Positions 25,883-34,302 of a stretch of 64,000 nucleotides of DNA are shown one piece after another. Under the pieces are notes generated by a model that had not been told where the DNA came from, did no database searches, and saw nothing but the letters and a program-made list of their open reading frames with translations. How positions within the stretch are numbered: position 1 is the first letter of the stretch; each line of letters starts with the position of its first letter. The translations under genes and the position numbers were made by a program. The stretch is from Actinomadura atramentaria DSM 43919 (GTDB lineage Bacteria > Actinomycetota > Actinomycetes > Streptosporangiales > Streptosporangiaceae), in NCBI RefSeq assembly GCF_000381885.1, contig NZ_KB907216.1, forward strand, positions 124,001-188,000. Direction: 5' to 3'.

Positions 25883-27139
25883 ATGAGCCCGACCGCACTG
25901 TCCGCGACCGCACCCGCCCCCGTCCCCCCGGACTTCGACTTCTGCAGCCCCGACCTGATGGCCGAGCGGGTTCCGCTGGCCGAGTTCGCGGCACTGCGGG
26001 CCGCCGCGCGGCCGTGGTGGAACCCGCAGCCGCGCGGGCGGACGGGATTCGCCGACGACGGCTTCTGGGTCGTCAGCAAGCACGCCCACATCAAGGAGGT
26101 CAGCCGCGACCACGAGCGGTTCTCGGCCAACGCCAACGGCGCCGTGATCCGGTTCAACGCGGACTTCGACCCGGCGGAGCTGGAGTTGCAGCGCGAGGCG
26201 CTGCTGCTGCACATGGACCCGCCGAGGCACAACAAGCTGCGCCGGATCGTGTCGCGCGGGTTCACGCCGCGCGTGATCAACGGGCTGCGGGACGCGCTGG
26301 CCGAGCGCGCGGAGCGGATCGTGGCGGACGCGCGGCGGCGCGGCGGCGGGGGCGACTTCGTCACCGAGATCGCCGCCGAGCTGCCGCTGCAGGCCATCGC
26401 GGAGCTGATGGGCGTCCCGCAGGAGGACCGGGGCCGGCTGTTCGACTGGTCGAACCAGATGCTCGGCTACGACGACCCGGAATTCGACGCGGACCCGGCC
26501 TGCGCTGCGGCGGAGATCGTCGGGTACTCGATGGGCCTGGCCGAGCGCCGCCGGGGCTGCCCGGCGCACGACATCGTGACGCGGCTCGTCGAGGCGGACG
26601 TGGACGGGGCGGGCCTGTCCGACGACGAGTTCGGCTACTTCATGATCCTGCTCGCCGTCGCGGGCAACGAGACGACCCGCAACGCCATCACCCACGGCAT
26701 GATCGCGTTCCTGGACAACCCGGAGCAGTGGGAGCTGTTCAAGGCCGAGCGCCCGGAGACGGCGGCCGACGAGATCGTCCGCTGGGCGACGCCCGTGACG
26801 GCGTTCCAGCGCACGGCGACGGTCGACACCGAGCTGGGCGGCGTCCCGATCCGCGCGGGCGACCGCGTCGCCATGTACTACAGCTCCGCGAACTTCGACG
26901 AGGAGGTCTTCGAGAACCCCGGCGCGTTCGACATAACCCGCTCCCCCAACCCCCACCTGGGCTTCGGCGGCACGGGCGCGCACTACTGCATCGGCGCGAA
27001 CCTGGCCCGGCTGGAGATCGGCCTGATGTTCGAGGCCGTCGCGGACCGGATGCCGGAGATCCGCGCGGCGGGCGAGCCCCGGCGGCTGCGGTCGGCGTGG
27101 CTGAACGGGATCAAGGAGTTCCCGGTCCGCTACGCGTGA
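25883..27139 (+). CDS. cyp125: Cytochrome P450 CYP125, steroid C26(27)-hydroxylase
   Basis: A 418-residue P450 with CYP125-specific features throughout: PDFDFCSPDLMAERVPLAEF, LPLQAIAELMGVPQEDRG, AVAGNETTRNAITHGMIAF (I-helix), ADEIVRWATPVTAFQRTA (ExxR), YYSSANFDEEVFENPGAF, FGGTGAHYCIGANLARLE (haem cysteine about residue 367) and RLRSAWLNGIKEFPV. In Mycobacterium CYP125 oxidises the terminal methyl of cholesterol and cholestenone to the C26 acid, which starts side-chain degradation. ATG 25883 follows GGGGAGCACCT. fadA5 follows 57 bp downstream in the same direction. Confidence 0.93.
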   Translation: MSPTALSATAPAPVPPDFDFCSPDLMAERVPLAEFAALRAAARPWWNPQPRGRTGFADDGFWVVSKHAHIKEVSRDHERFSANANGAVIRFNADFDPAELELQREALLLHMDPPRHNKLRRIVSRGFTPRVINGLRDALAERAERIVADARRRGGGGDFVTEIAAELPLQAIAELMGVPQEDRGRLFDWSNQMLGYDDPEFDADPACAAAEIVGYSMGLAERRRGCPAHDIVTRLVEADVDGAGLSDDEFGYFMILLAVAGNETTRNAITHGMIAFLDNPEQWELFKAERPETAADEIVRWATPVTAFQRTATVDTELGGVPIRAGDRVAMYYSSANFDEEVFENPGAFDITRSPNPHLGFGGTGAHYCIGANLARLEIGLMFEAVADRMPEIRAAGEPRRLRSAWLNGIKEFPVRYA

Positions 27140-27149
27140 CCCACTCAAC

Positions 27150-27163
27150 TAGAACAGGTTACA
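27150..27163. promoter_or_regulatory. KstR box upstream of fadA5
   Basis: TAGAACAGGTTACA is a full match to TNNAACNNGTTNNA, 34 bp before the fadA5 ATG and 10 bp after the cyp125 stop. Confidence 0.8.
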
Positions 27164-27196
27164 TTTCTGGTTGATTCCCCCTACCGAGGAGGCGGC

Positions 27197-28354
27197 ATGG
27201 GCACGCCGGTGATCGTCGAGGCGACACGGACCCCGCAGGGCAAACGCAATGGCTGGCTGGCCGGACTGAAGGCGCAGGCGGTGCTCGCGCACGCGCTGAC
27301 CGCCGTCGTGGACCGCGCGGGACTCGACCCGGTCGAGGTAGAACAGGTTTTCGCCGGGTGCGTCACGCAGGCGGGCGAGCAGGGCGGCCACGTCGGCCGG
27401 TACGCGTGGCTGTACGCCGGGCTGCCGTGGCAGGCGGGCGTCACGACGCTGGACGCGCAGTGCGGGTCGGCGCAGCAGGCCGTCCACCTCGCCGCCGCGC
27501 AGATCGCCGCCGGGGCCGTCGAGACGGCGATCGGCTGCGGCGTGGAGGTGATGAGCCGCGCCCCGCTCGGCAGCAACGTGCTGCCCGCGAACCCGCACCC
27601 GGCGGACTGGTCGATCGACATGCCGAACCAGTTCGAGGCGGCCGAGCGCATCGCGCGCCGCCGGGGGCTGTCCCGCGCGGACCTGGACGCGTTCGGCGCG
27701 CGCTCGCAGCGCAACGCCGCCAAGGCGTGGGCGGACGGCCGCTTCGAGCGGGAGATCACCCCGATCGACGCGCCCGTCCTGGACGCCGAGGGAAACCCGA
27801 CCGGCGAGACCAGGACCGTCACCCGCGACCAGGGCCTGCGCGAGACCACCGTCGAGAGCCTGTCCGGCCTCCGCGCCGTCCTGCCCGACGGCCTGCACAC
27901 GGCGGGCACGTCCTCCCAGATCAGCGACGGCGCGGCGGCCGTCCTGCTGATGGACGAGGACCGGGCCCGCGCGCTCGGCCTGCGCCCGCGCGCCCGCATC
28001 CGCGCGCAGGCGCTCGTCGGCGCGGAGCCGTACTACCACCTGGACGGCCCGGTGCAGTCCACCGAACGCGTCCTGGCCAAGGCCGGGATGGCGATCGGCG
28101 ACATCGACGTGATCGAGATCAACGAGGCGTTCGCGTCGGTCGTCCTGTCGTGGGCGTCGGTCCACGGACCGGACATGGACCGCGTCAACGCCAACGGCGG
28201 CGCCATCGCGCTCGGCCACCCGGTCGGCGCGACGGGCGCGCGCCTGCTGACGACCGCGCTGCACGAGCTGGAGCGCCGCGACGCGTCGACCGCGCTCGTG
28301 ACGATGTGCTGCGGCGGCGCGCTGTCGACCGCGACCGTCCTCGAACGCCTCTAG
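27197..28354 (+). CDS. fadA5: Steroid thiolase FadA5
   Basis: A 385-residue thiolase closely similar to Mycobacterium FadA5. Shared blocks include GTPVIVEATRTPQGKRNGWL, the nucleophile region DAQCGSAQQAVHL (cysteine about residue 93), DMPNQFEAAERIARRRG, TAGTSSQISDGAAAVL, ALVGAEPYYHLDGPVQST, INEAFASVVLSWASVH, GGAIALGHPVGATGARL and TMCCGGALSTATV. FadA5 thiolytically removes acetyl-CoA from the C24 side-chain intermediate. ATG follows GAGGAGG. A second near-KstR site lies inside the gene. Probably transcribed alone and by read-through from cyp125. Confidence 0.95.
   Translation: MGTPVIVEATRTPQGKRNGWLAGLKAQAVLAHALTAVVDRAGLDPVEVEQVFAGCVTQAGEQGGHVGRYAWLYAGLPWQAGVTTLDAQCGSAQQAVHLAAAQIAAGAVETAIGCGVEVMSRAPLGSNVLPANPHPADWSIDMPNQFEAAERIARRRGLSRADLDAFGARSQRNAAKAWADGRFEREITPIDAPVLDAEGNPTGETRTVTRDQGLRETTVESLSGLRAVLPDGLHTAGTSSQISDGAAAVLLMDEDRARALGLRPRARIRAQALVGAEPYYHLDGPVQSTERVLAKAGMAIGDIDVIEINEAFASVVLSWASVHGPDMDRVNANGGAIALGHPVGATGARLLTTALHELERRDASTALVTMCCGGALSTATVLERL
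27339..27352. promoter_or_regulatory. KstR-like site inside fadA5
   Basis: TAGAACAGGTTTTC shares its first 11 bases with the box upstream of fadA5 and differs from the consensus only at the last base. It is spelled by GTA GAA CAG GTT TTC (Val-Glu-Gln-Val-Phe), with three A/T-ending codons that are rare in these genes. Confidence 0.45.
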
Positions 28355-28390
28355 CAGCGGTCCGCCGCCGCGCCCCGCGCGCGGCGGCGG

Positions 28391-28436
28391 ATGAGACCCT
28401 TGTCCAGACGCGAGTCTCATGTTAGAACTCGTTCTA
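28391..28436. promoter_or_regulatory. Composite operator upstream of the second steroid P450
   Basis: ATGAGAC (28391-28397) and GTCTCAT (28414-28420) form an inverted repeat. It contains AGACGCGAGTCT (28406-28417), similar to the cyp125 palindrome. Immediately downstream TAGAACTCGTTCTA (28423-28436) is a perfect KstR box, about 115 bp before the ATG. Confidence 0.7.
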
Positions 28437-28551
28437 TTCAGGTATCCCAAGCAAGCGATCGGTCAACCAAGATCGACCGGAACCGCGCGGCGCGAAGCGG
28501 AACCCGGCCAAGGACCCCCCGACGGACGACCCCGAGCCGAAGGACATCCCC

Positions 28552-29808
28552 ATGCCCGGACCCGACACCGGCACCGCCCCCGAGATCGACGTCATCGACC
28601 CGGGCGTCTACGAGCGCTCCGGCGTCCCCCACGAGCAGTTCCGCTGGCTGCGCGACCACGACGCCGTCCACTGGCACCGCGACCTCGACCCGCGCGTGCC
28701 CGGCTTCTGGGCGGTGACGCGGCACGAGGACGTCGTCCGCGTCTCCCGCGACCCGCAGACGTTCTCCAGCCACGTCCGCACCTCGATGTACGAGGAGTTC
28801 ACGGACGACGAGATCCTGCTCTACGGGATGATGATGCTGTTCCAGGACCCGCCCGACCACACGCGCAACCGCGCCAAGGTCAACCGCGGCTTCACCCCCC
28901 GGATGATCCGCCGCCTCGAAGGCCACATCCGCGACATCTGCAACGAGCTGCTGGACGACGTCGTGGAGCGCGGCGAGGCCGACTTCGTCGGGGACATCGC
29001 CGCGCACCTGCCCGCCTACGTGATCTGCGAGCTGCTCGGCGCGCCCGTCGAGGACCGCGACCGCATCTGCGACTGGTCGAACCGGATCATCGGCTTCGCC
29101 GACCCGGAGCTGAACGGCGCGAAGGAGCAGGCGCGCGACTTCGCGGGCGAGCTGATGGAGTACGCGGCGCGGCTCGCCGCGCAGCGGACCGCCGACCCGC
29201 GCGACGACATCGCCACGACCCTGCTGCAGCCGGACGAGACCGGCGCGCGCCTCAGCATCGAGGAGTTCCAGCTCTTCCTGCTCATGCTCGTCATCGCGGG
29301 CCACGAGACGACCCGCAACGGCTCGGTCGGCGGCATGCAGGCGTTCTTCGAGAACCCGGCCCAGTGGGAGCGGCTGCGGGCGGACCGCTCGCTGCTGCGC
29401 ACGGCCCCGGACGAGATCGTCCGCTGGACGAGCCCGATCAACCTGTTCCGCCGGACGGCCGTGCGCGACGCCGAACTGGGCGGGAAACAGATCAGGGCGG
29501 GCGACAAGGTCGTCCTGTTCTACGCATCCGCGAACCGGGACGAGCGCGTCATCGAGGACCCGTTCACGTTCGACGTCGGCCGCAACCCCAACCCGCACGT
29601 CGGCTTCGGCGGCGGCGGCCCGCACTACTGCCTCGGCACGCACCTGGCGCGGCTGGAGCTGGCGGTGCTGTTCGAGACGATCCTGGACCGGATGCCCGAC
29701 ATCCGGCCCGCGGGCGAGCCCCGGCGGCTGCGGTCCAACTTCGTCAACGGCGTGAAGGAGCTGCGGGTGGAGTTCATTCCGTCCGCGCGGCTGACGAGAA
29801 GGCCGTAA
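28552..29808 (+). CDS. Cytochrome P450, steroid/CYP124-142-like
   Basis: A 418-residue P450. I-helix LVIAGHETTRNGSVGGMQ, K-helix APDEIVRWTSPINLFRRTA (ExxR), FYASANRDERVIEDP and haem loop FGGGGPHYCLGTHLARLE are intact. It is related to the CYP124/CYP125/CYP142 group but does not carry the CYP125-specific blocks of its neighbour. A perfect KstR box upstream suggests a steroid role, perhaps a backup side-chain oxidase as CYP142 is in mycobacteria. The CYP family number cannot be fixed by eye. The ATG has no strong Shine-Dalgarno. Confidence 0.85.
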   Translation: MPGPDTGTAPEIDVIDPGVYERSGVPHEQFRWLRDHDAVHWHRDLDPRVPGFWAVTRHEDVVRVSRDPQTFSSHVRTSMYEEFTDDEILLYGMMMLFQDPPDHTRNRAKVNRGFTPRMIRRLEGHIRDICNELLDDVVERGEADFVGDIAAHLPAYVICELLGAPVEDRDRICDWSNRIIGFADPELNGAKEQARDFAGELMEYAARLAAQRTADPRDDIATTLLQPDETGARLSIEEFQLFLLMLVIAGHETTRNGSVGGMQAFFENPAQWERLRADRSLLRTAPDEIVRWTSPINLFRRTAVRDAELGGKQIRAGDKVVLFYASANRDERVIEDPFTFDVGRNPNPHVGFGGGGPHYCLGTHLARLELAVLFETILDRMPDIRPAGEPRRLRSNFVNGVKELRVEFIPSARLTRRP

Positions 29809-29969
29809 AGAATGCGGTTCGCCCGTTGTGGGTTGCGTGTGGTGTTGCGAACACTCTTGGACGCGATGCCCAATACCGAACCAGCCGGTAACGTAAGGTC
29901 TGGTTTCATCATCGACCCGAGGGGCCGCCGCTGCGCACGGCAGCGCGACCGCCGCGACGGACAGGAGTG

Positions 29970-29993
29970 ATGCGTGAGCAGGGGCTGGCGTGA
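29970..29993 (+). other. Possible 7-residue leader ORF in front of the GT4 gene
   Basis: ATG CGT GAG CAG GGG CTG GCG TGA encodes MREQGLA. It has AGGAG 2-3 bases before its ATG, and its TGA overlaps the GTG start of the glycosyltransferase (GTGA). It may couple translation, or AGGAG may simply serve the GTG at a long distance. Confidence 0.35.
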
Positions 29994-31279
29994 CTGAGGC
30001 AGTTGAGCCGTCGGACGGTCCGTTGCGCGTGGCCCTGCTCTCGTACCGGAGCAAGCCGCACTGCGGCGGCCAGGGCGTGTACCTCCGCCATCTGAGCCGC
30101 GAACTGGTCGATCTCGGCCACCGCGTCGAGATCTTCTCCGGGCAGCCGTACCCGGAGCTGGACCGCGACGAGATCGTCCTCACGGCGGTCCCGTCCCTGG
30201 ACCTCTACCGCGACGAGGACCCGTTCCGGACCCCCGCGCGCGAGGAGTTCCGGGACTGGATCGACGTCCTGGAGTTCGCGCACATGAAGACCGGCGGCTT
30301 CCCTGAGCCGCTGACCTTCAGCCTGCGGGCGCTGCGCGAGCTGCGCCGCCGCCGCCGCGACTTCGACGTCGTCCACGACAACCAGGTCCTCGGCTGGGGC
30401 AACCTCGGCATCGCCCGCGCCGGGCTGCCGCTGGTCACCAGCATCCACCACCCGATCAGCGTGGACCGCCGCATCGAGCTGGAGGCCGCCGAGAACCCGC
30501 TCGCGCGGTTCGGCAAGCGCCGCTGGTACGGGTTCGTCGGGATGCAGGCGCAGGTCGCGCGGCGCGTCGGGCCGGTCCTCACCGTCTCCGGCTCGTCCAA
30601 GGTCGACATCGTGCGGGACTTCCGCGTCGACCCGCGGGACATCCAGATCCTCCCGCTCGGCGTGGACACCGGCGTGTTCCACCCGCGCGGCGAGCGCGTC
30701 CCCGGCCGGATCGTCGCGATGGCAAGCGCGGACGCGCCGATCAAGGGCGTGGACGTGCTGCTGCGCGCCGTCGCCAAGGTCGCGACCGAGCGCGACGTCC
30801 ACGTGGTGATCGTCAGCCGCCCCCGCAAGGACGGCCCGACCGAGAAGCTCGTCCGCGAACTGGCGCTCGGCGACCGGGTCCGGTTCGTCAGCGGGATCAG
30901 CGACGACGAGCTGGGCGAGCTGCTCGCCTCCGCCGAGATCGCCGTGGTGCCGTCGCGGTACGAGGGTTTCTCGCTGCCCGCCGTCGAGCACATGGCGTCC
31001 GGGACGCCGCTGGTCGCCAGCCGGGCCGGGGCGCTGCCCGAGGTCGTCGGGGACGCCGCGCCGCTCGTCGCGCCCGGCGACGTCGAGGAGCTGGCGACCG
31101 TCCTGCGCCGCCTGCACGACTCCCCCGAGGAGCGGGCGGCGGTCGGCGCCGCCGGGCTCGCGCGCGTGCTGGAGAAGTACGCCTGGCGGGCCGTGGCGCA
31201 GGCCACCGTCGACCACTACCGCACCGCGATCGAGCAGCGGGACTACCTGCGGCTGGCCGCGGGCCGGCGCAAGGCATGA
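29990..31279 (+). CDS. Family 4 glycosyltransferase
   Basis: A 429-residue GT-B enzyme; start GTG 29990. The N-terminal domain has LLSYRSKPHCGGQGVYLRHL, the donor-side glycine loop. The C-terminal domain has IVAMASADAPIKGVDVLLRA and the GT4 EX7E motif in SRYEGFSLPAVEHMASGTPL (two glutamates eight apart), followed by VVGDAAPLVAPGD. It transfers a sugar from a nucleotide donor to an unknown acceptor. It heads a tight GT4, methyltransferase, QW-motif protein set with a second methyltransferase opposite, an arrangement I associate with several actinomycetes but with no known product. Confidence 0.88.
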   Translation: MTEAVEPSDGPLRVALLSYRSKPHCGGQGVYLRHLSRELVDLGHRVEIFSGQPYPELDRDEIVLTAVPSLDLYRDEDPFRTPAREEFRDWIDVLEFAHMKTGGFPEPLTFSLRALRELRRRRRDFDVVHDNQVLGWGNLGIARAGLPLVTSIHHPISVDRRIELEAAENPLARFGKRRWYGFVGMQAQVARRVGPVLTVSGSSKVDIVRDFRVDPRDIQILPLGVDTGVFHPRGERVPGRIVAMASADAPIKGVDVLLRAVAKVATERDVHVVIVSRPRKDGPTEKLVRELALGDRVRFVSGISDDELGELLASAEIAVVPSRYEGFSLPAVEHMASGTPLVASRAGALPEVVGDAAPLVAPGDVEELATVLRRLHDSPEERAAVGAAGLARVLEKYAWRAVAQATVDHYRTAIEQRDYLRLAAGRRKA

Positions 31280-31325
31280 GGGCCGCTCGCCCGAGCGTCC
31301 CCCGTACGGAAGGAGCACGACCCTG

Positions 31326-32084
31326 CTGACCGTGGATTTCCAGCGGTTCCGCGTGGCACCCGGCGAACGCATCATGGACATGGGATGCGGCGCCGGACGG
31401 CACGCCTTCGAGCTGTACCGCAGGGGTGCCGACGTGGTGGCCTTCGACCTGGACGCCGAGGAGCTGGACGGCGTCGAGAAGATGTTCGGCGCGATGCGGC
31501 TGGCGGGCGAGGTCCCCGAGGGCGCGTCCGCGACGACCGTGCAGGGCGACGCGCTCGACCTGCCGTTCCCCGACGACCACTTCGACAAGATCGTCGCGTC
31601 CGAGGTGCTGGAGCACATCCCCGACGACATGCGGGCGATGCGCGAGCTGCTGCGCGTCCTCAAGCCGGGCGGACAGCTCGCGGTGACGGTGCCGAGCTGG
31701 CTGCCCGAGCGGGTGTGCTGGGCGCTGTCGGAGGACTACCACACCGCCCCGGGCGGCCACGTGCGCATCTACACGCGGGCCGAGCTGGAGGCGAAGCTGA
31801 AGTCGCTCGGCTTCCGGGTGGACGGCCACCACCACGCGCACGGGCTGCACGCGCCGTACTGGTGGATCAAGTGCGCGGTCGGCGTGAACAACGAAGGCAA
31901 CCCGCTCGCGAAGGCGTACCACCAGGTCCTCGTGTGGGACATCATGAAGCGCCCGCTGGCCACGCGGCTGGCCGAGCGCGTCATGAACCCGCTGATCGGC
32001 AAGAGCGTCGTCGTCTACTTCACCAAGCCCGCGACGCCGGACCGGCCCGCCGCGTCGGCGAGGGAGACCGCGGATGCGGTCTGA
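31326..32084 (+). CDS. Class I SAM-dependent methyltransferase
   Basis: A 250-252-residue methyltransferase. Motif I is ERIMDMGCGAGRHAFELYRR; FDKIVASEVLEHIPDD is motif IV, followed by LLRVLKPGGQLAVTVPSW. The start is uncertain. GTG 31332 is 16 bases from AGGAG, whereas in-frame CTG 31326 (or 31323) is at normal distance and gives the LTVDFQRF N-terminus I expect for relatives, so a rare CTG start is proposed. The 3' end overlaps the next gene by 11 bp. Likely modifies the sugar or lipid made by the neighbouring enzymes. Confidence 0.82.
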   Translation: MTVDFQRFRVAPGERIMDMGCGAGRHAFELYRRGADVVAFDLDAEELDGVEKMFGAMRLAGEVPEGASATTVQGDALDLPFPDDHFDKIVASEVLEHIPDDMRAMRELLRVLKPGGQLAVTVPSWLPERVCWALSEDYHTAPGGHVRIYTRAELEAKLKSLGFRVDGHHHAHGLHAPYWWIKCAVGVNNEGNPLAKAYHQVLVWDIMKRPLATRLAERVMNPLIGKSVVVYFTKPATPDRPAASARETADAV

Positions 32085-33207
32085 CGACGCCGCCTCCCCG
32101 CCGTCCGTGCCGGGCGTCCTGACCGCCGACGACGTCGTCGCCACGGCGCGCAGCATCGCCCGGCAGCAGGAGCCGTCCGGCGCGATCCCGTGGTTCTCCC
32201 CCACCGGGGGCGTCGCGGGGCACGTGGACGCGTGGAACCACGTCGAGGCGGCGATGGCGCTGTCGGTGGCGGGCCTGCGCGAGCCGTCGCGCCGCGCGTA
32301 CGCGTGGCTGGCGGACGTGCAGCGGGCGGACGGCTCGTGGCCCGCCAAGTGGGTGCTGGGCGAGGTCACCGAGCCCGGCGGCGAGTCCAACCAGGCCGCG
32401 TACGTCGCGGTCGGCGTCTGGCACGAGCTGGTCACCACCGGCGACGAGGACTTCGCGCGCGCGATGTGGCCGACGGTCCGCCGGGCGATCGAGTTCACGC
32501 TGGGCCTGCAGACGCGGCGCGGCGAGTTCCGCTGGATTCGGCACGAGAACGGCGAGCTGGGCGAAGAGGCGCTGCTGACCGGCTGCTCGTCCATCCACCA
32601 GTCGCTGCGCTGCGCGGTCGCGCTGGCCGAGCGGCTCGGCGAGCCGTGCCCGGACTGGGAGCTGGCCGCCGACCAGCTCGGCCACGTCGTGGCCGAGCAC
32701 CCGGAGGCGTTCGCCGACAAGAGCCGCTGGTCGATGGACTGGTACTACCCGGTGCTCGGCGGTCCGGTGCGCGGCGAGGCGGCGCGGGCGCGGCTCGCGG
32801 CGGGCTGGGACACGTTCGTCGTGCCGGGCCTCGGCTGCCGCTGCGTGTCGGACCAGCCGTGGGTGACGGCGGCGGAGAGCTGCGAGCTGGTGATGGCCCT
32901 GGACGCGGCGGGCGACCGCGACCGCGCGCTGGAGCTGTTCGCCACGATCCAGCACCTGCGCCACGAGGACGGCTCGTACTGGACGGGCTGGCAGTTCGCC
33001 AACGAGGCGCACTTCCCGGGGGACCGGTCCACGTACACGGCGGCGGCGGTCGTGCTGGCCGCGGACGTGCTGGAGGGGACGTCGGCGGGCTCCCGGCTCT
33101 TCAAGGAGATCGCGGGGCGGCCGCTCGGCCCTTCGCCCGCCTCCGACCCGGCGGCGTGCGGGTGCGCGCCCGCCCCGGTCGCGGACCCGGTCCGCTCCCG
33201 AAGCTGA
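32074..33207 (+). CDS. QW-motif alpha/alpha-toroid protein (prenyltransferase-like)
   Basis: A 377-residue protein usually named prenyltransferase because of squalene-cyclase-like repeats. QRADGSWPAKW (about 89-99) and RHEDGSYWTGW (about 298-308) resemble QW motifs. There is no DDxxD or DxDD catalytic motif. Other conserved-looking acidic/aromatic blocks are TEPGGESNQAAYVAV, TGCSSIHQSLRCA, SMDWYYPVLGG and CVSDQPWVTAAE. An alpha/alpha-barrel glycosidase or cyclase-like role is equally possible. ATG overlaps the methyltransferase stop. A 21-bp terminator follows. Confidence 0.7.
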   Translation: MRSDDAASPPSVPGVLTADDVVATARSIARQQEPSGAIPWFSPTGGVAGHVDAWNHVEAAMALSVAGLREPSRRAYAWLADVQRADGSWPAKWVLGEVTEPGGESNQAAYVAVGVWHELVTTGDEDFARAMWPTVRRAIEFTLGLQTRRGEFRWIRHENGELGEEALLTGCSSIHQSLRCAVALAERLGEPCPDWELAADQLGHVVAEHPEAFADKSRWSMDWYYPVLGGPVRGEAARARLAAGWDTFVVPGLGCRCVSDQPWVTAAESCELVMALDAAGDRDRALELFATIQHLRHEDGSYWTGWQFANEAHFPGDRSTYTAAAVVLAADVLEGTSAGSRLFKEIAGRPLGPSPASDPAACGCAPAPVADPVRSRS

Positions 33208-33210
33208 GGA

Positions 33211-33255
33211 AACGCCGGAGGCCGCCCCCGCTCGGCGGGGGCGGCCTCCGGCGTT
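33211..33255 (+). terminator. Strong 21-bp hairpin terminator
   Basis: AACGCCGGAGGCCGCCCCCG and its reverse complement make a perfect 21-bp stem (33211-33231 with 33235-33255) around the loop TCG, starting 3 bp after the stop of the QW-motif gene. Confidence 0.9.
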
Positions 33256-33521
33256 CCCGGCGACCCGTTCCGGCGGACGGCGCGGCACCTCGGGGACGGC
33301 GGCACATCCGACGAGCGCAGCACCTCCCGCAGACGCGACACAGCCGGCAGGCACGGCCCGGCCCGCAGACGCAGCGCGGCCCGCAGACGCGACACAGCCG
33401 ACAGACTCGGCACAGCCGACAGACTCGGCACGTCCGGCGGCCGCGGCGCGGCCTGCCCGCGCGCGATGTCCCGCCGGGCCGCGCCGCGCTCCAGCGCGGC
33501 GCGGCGTGCGCGGGTCCGGGG
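33256..33521. repeat. Intergenic degenerate repeats
   Basis: No gene is supported here. CACAGCCGACAGACTCGG occurs twice in tandem (33393-33410 and 33411-33428). A longer unit, CCGCAGACGCGACACAGCCG, appears around 33327 and 33380 with a truncated version between. The repeats lie downstream of both the plus-strand terminator and the minus-strand methyltransferase. Confidence 0.6.
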
Positions 33522-34229
33522 TCAGGCGGGCGTGCGCGGGTCCTTGGGGGAGACGCGTTCCAGGACGCGCAGGGAGCCGACGACGCGGCGTTCCTCGAAC
33601 GCGCCGCTCGCCAGGGCGCGCTCGTAGACGTGGAAGGGCGCCTGGCCGCCGTCCGCCGGGTCCGGGAAGACGTCGTGGATCGCCAGCGCGCCGCCGACCG
33701 CGACGTGCGGTGCCCAGTGCGCGTAGTCGGCCTGCGCCCACTCCTCGGCGTGCCCGCCGTCGATGAACAGCAGCGCCAGCGGCGTCGACCAGAACCGGGC
33801 GACGGTCGCGGACGCGCCGACGACGGCGACGACCTCGTCCTCCAGCCCGGCGCTGCCGATCGTCCGGCGGAACGTCGGCAGCGTGTCCATCCGGCCGGTC
33901 AGCGGGTCGACCAGGGACGGGTCGTGGTACTCCCAGCCCGCCTGGTTCTCCTCCGAGCCGTGGTGGTGGTCCACGGTGACGACGGTCGCCCCGGCGGCGC
34001 GCGCGGCGGCGCCGAGGTAGATCGCGGACTTGCCGCAGTAGGTGCCGACCTCCAGCAGCGGGGCGGCGGCCCCGTGCCGGACGGCGTGGTCCAGCGCGGT
34101 CTCGTACAGGGCCCGGCCCTCGTCGTCCGGCATGAAGCCCTTGGCGGCGCGGGCCGCGCGCAGCAGTTCCGCGGGCATCTCCGGGCGGGCGTCTGCGGTG
34201 CGGGGGGCGGGCGCCGTGCTCTCAGTCAT
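33522..34229 (-). CDS. Class I SAM-dependent methyltransferase (Methyltransf_24-like)
   Basis: A 235-residue methyltransferase. The SAM motif is PLLEVGTYCGKSAIYLGAAA, then TVVTVDHHHGSEENQAGWEY with the acidic ribose-binding residue, and LALLFIDGGHAEEWAQADYA, typical of the catechol-OMT/Methyltransf_24 group. The HVAVGGALAIHDVF strand completes the fold. It faces the GT4/MT/QW genes convergently and probably belongs to the same pathway, but this is inferred from proximity only. Start ATG 34229 follows GGAGGACACG. Confidence 0.8.
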   Translation of the reverse strand: MTESTAPAPRTADARPEMPAELLRAARAAKGFMPDDEGRALYETALDHAVRHGAAAPLLEVGTYCGKSAIYLGAAARAAGATVVTVDHHHGSEENQAGWEYHDPSLVDPLTGRMDTLPTFRRTIGSAGLEDEVVAVVGASATVARFWSTPLALLFIDGGHAEEWAQADYAHWAPHVAVGGALAIHDVFPDPADGGQAPFHVYERALASGAFEERRVVGSLRVLERVSPKDPRTPA

Positions 34230-34302
34230 CGTGTCCTCCGGTCGGGAACTCTAGCCGAGATCGTCCGGATCGTTCCCGCCGCCTCCCGGAGCCTTGCCGC
34301 CC

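Noticed and set aside
33256..33431. CRISPR-like array or gene in the repeats before the methyltransferase
   Set aside because: Repeats are tandem, 18 bp and degenerate, without unique spacers; reading frames through them are low-complexity.
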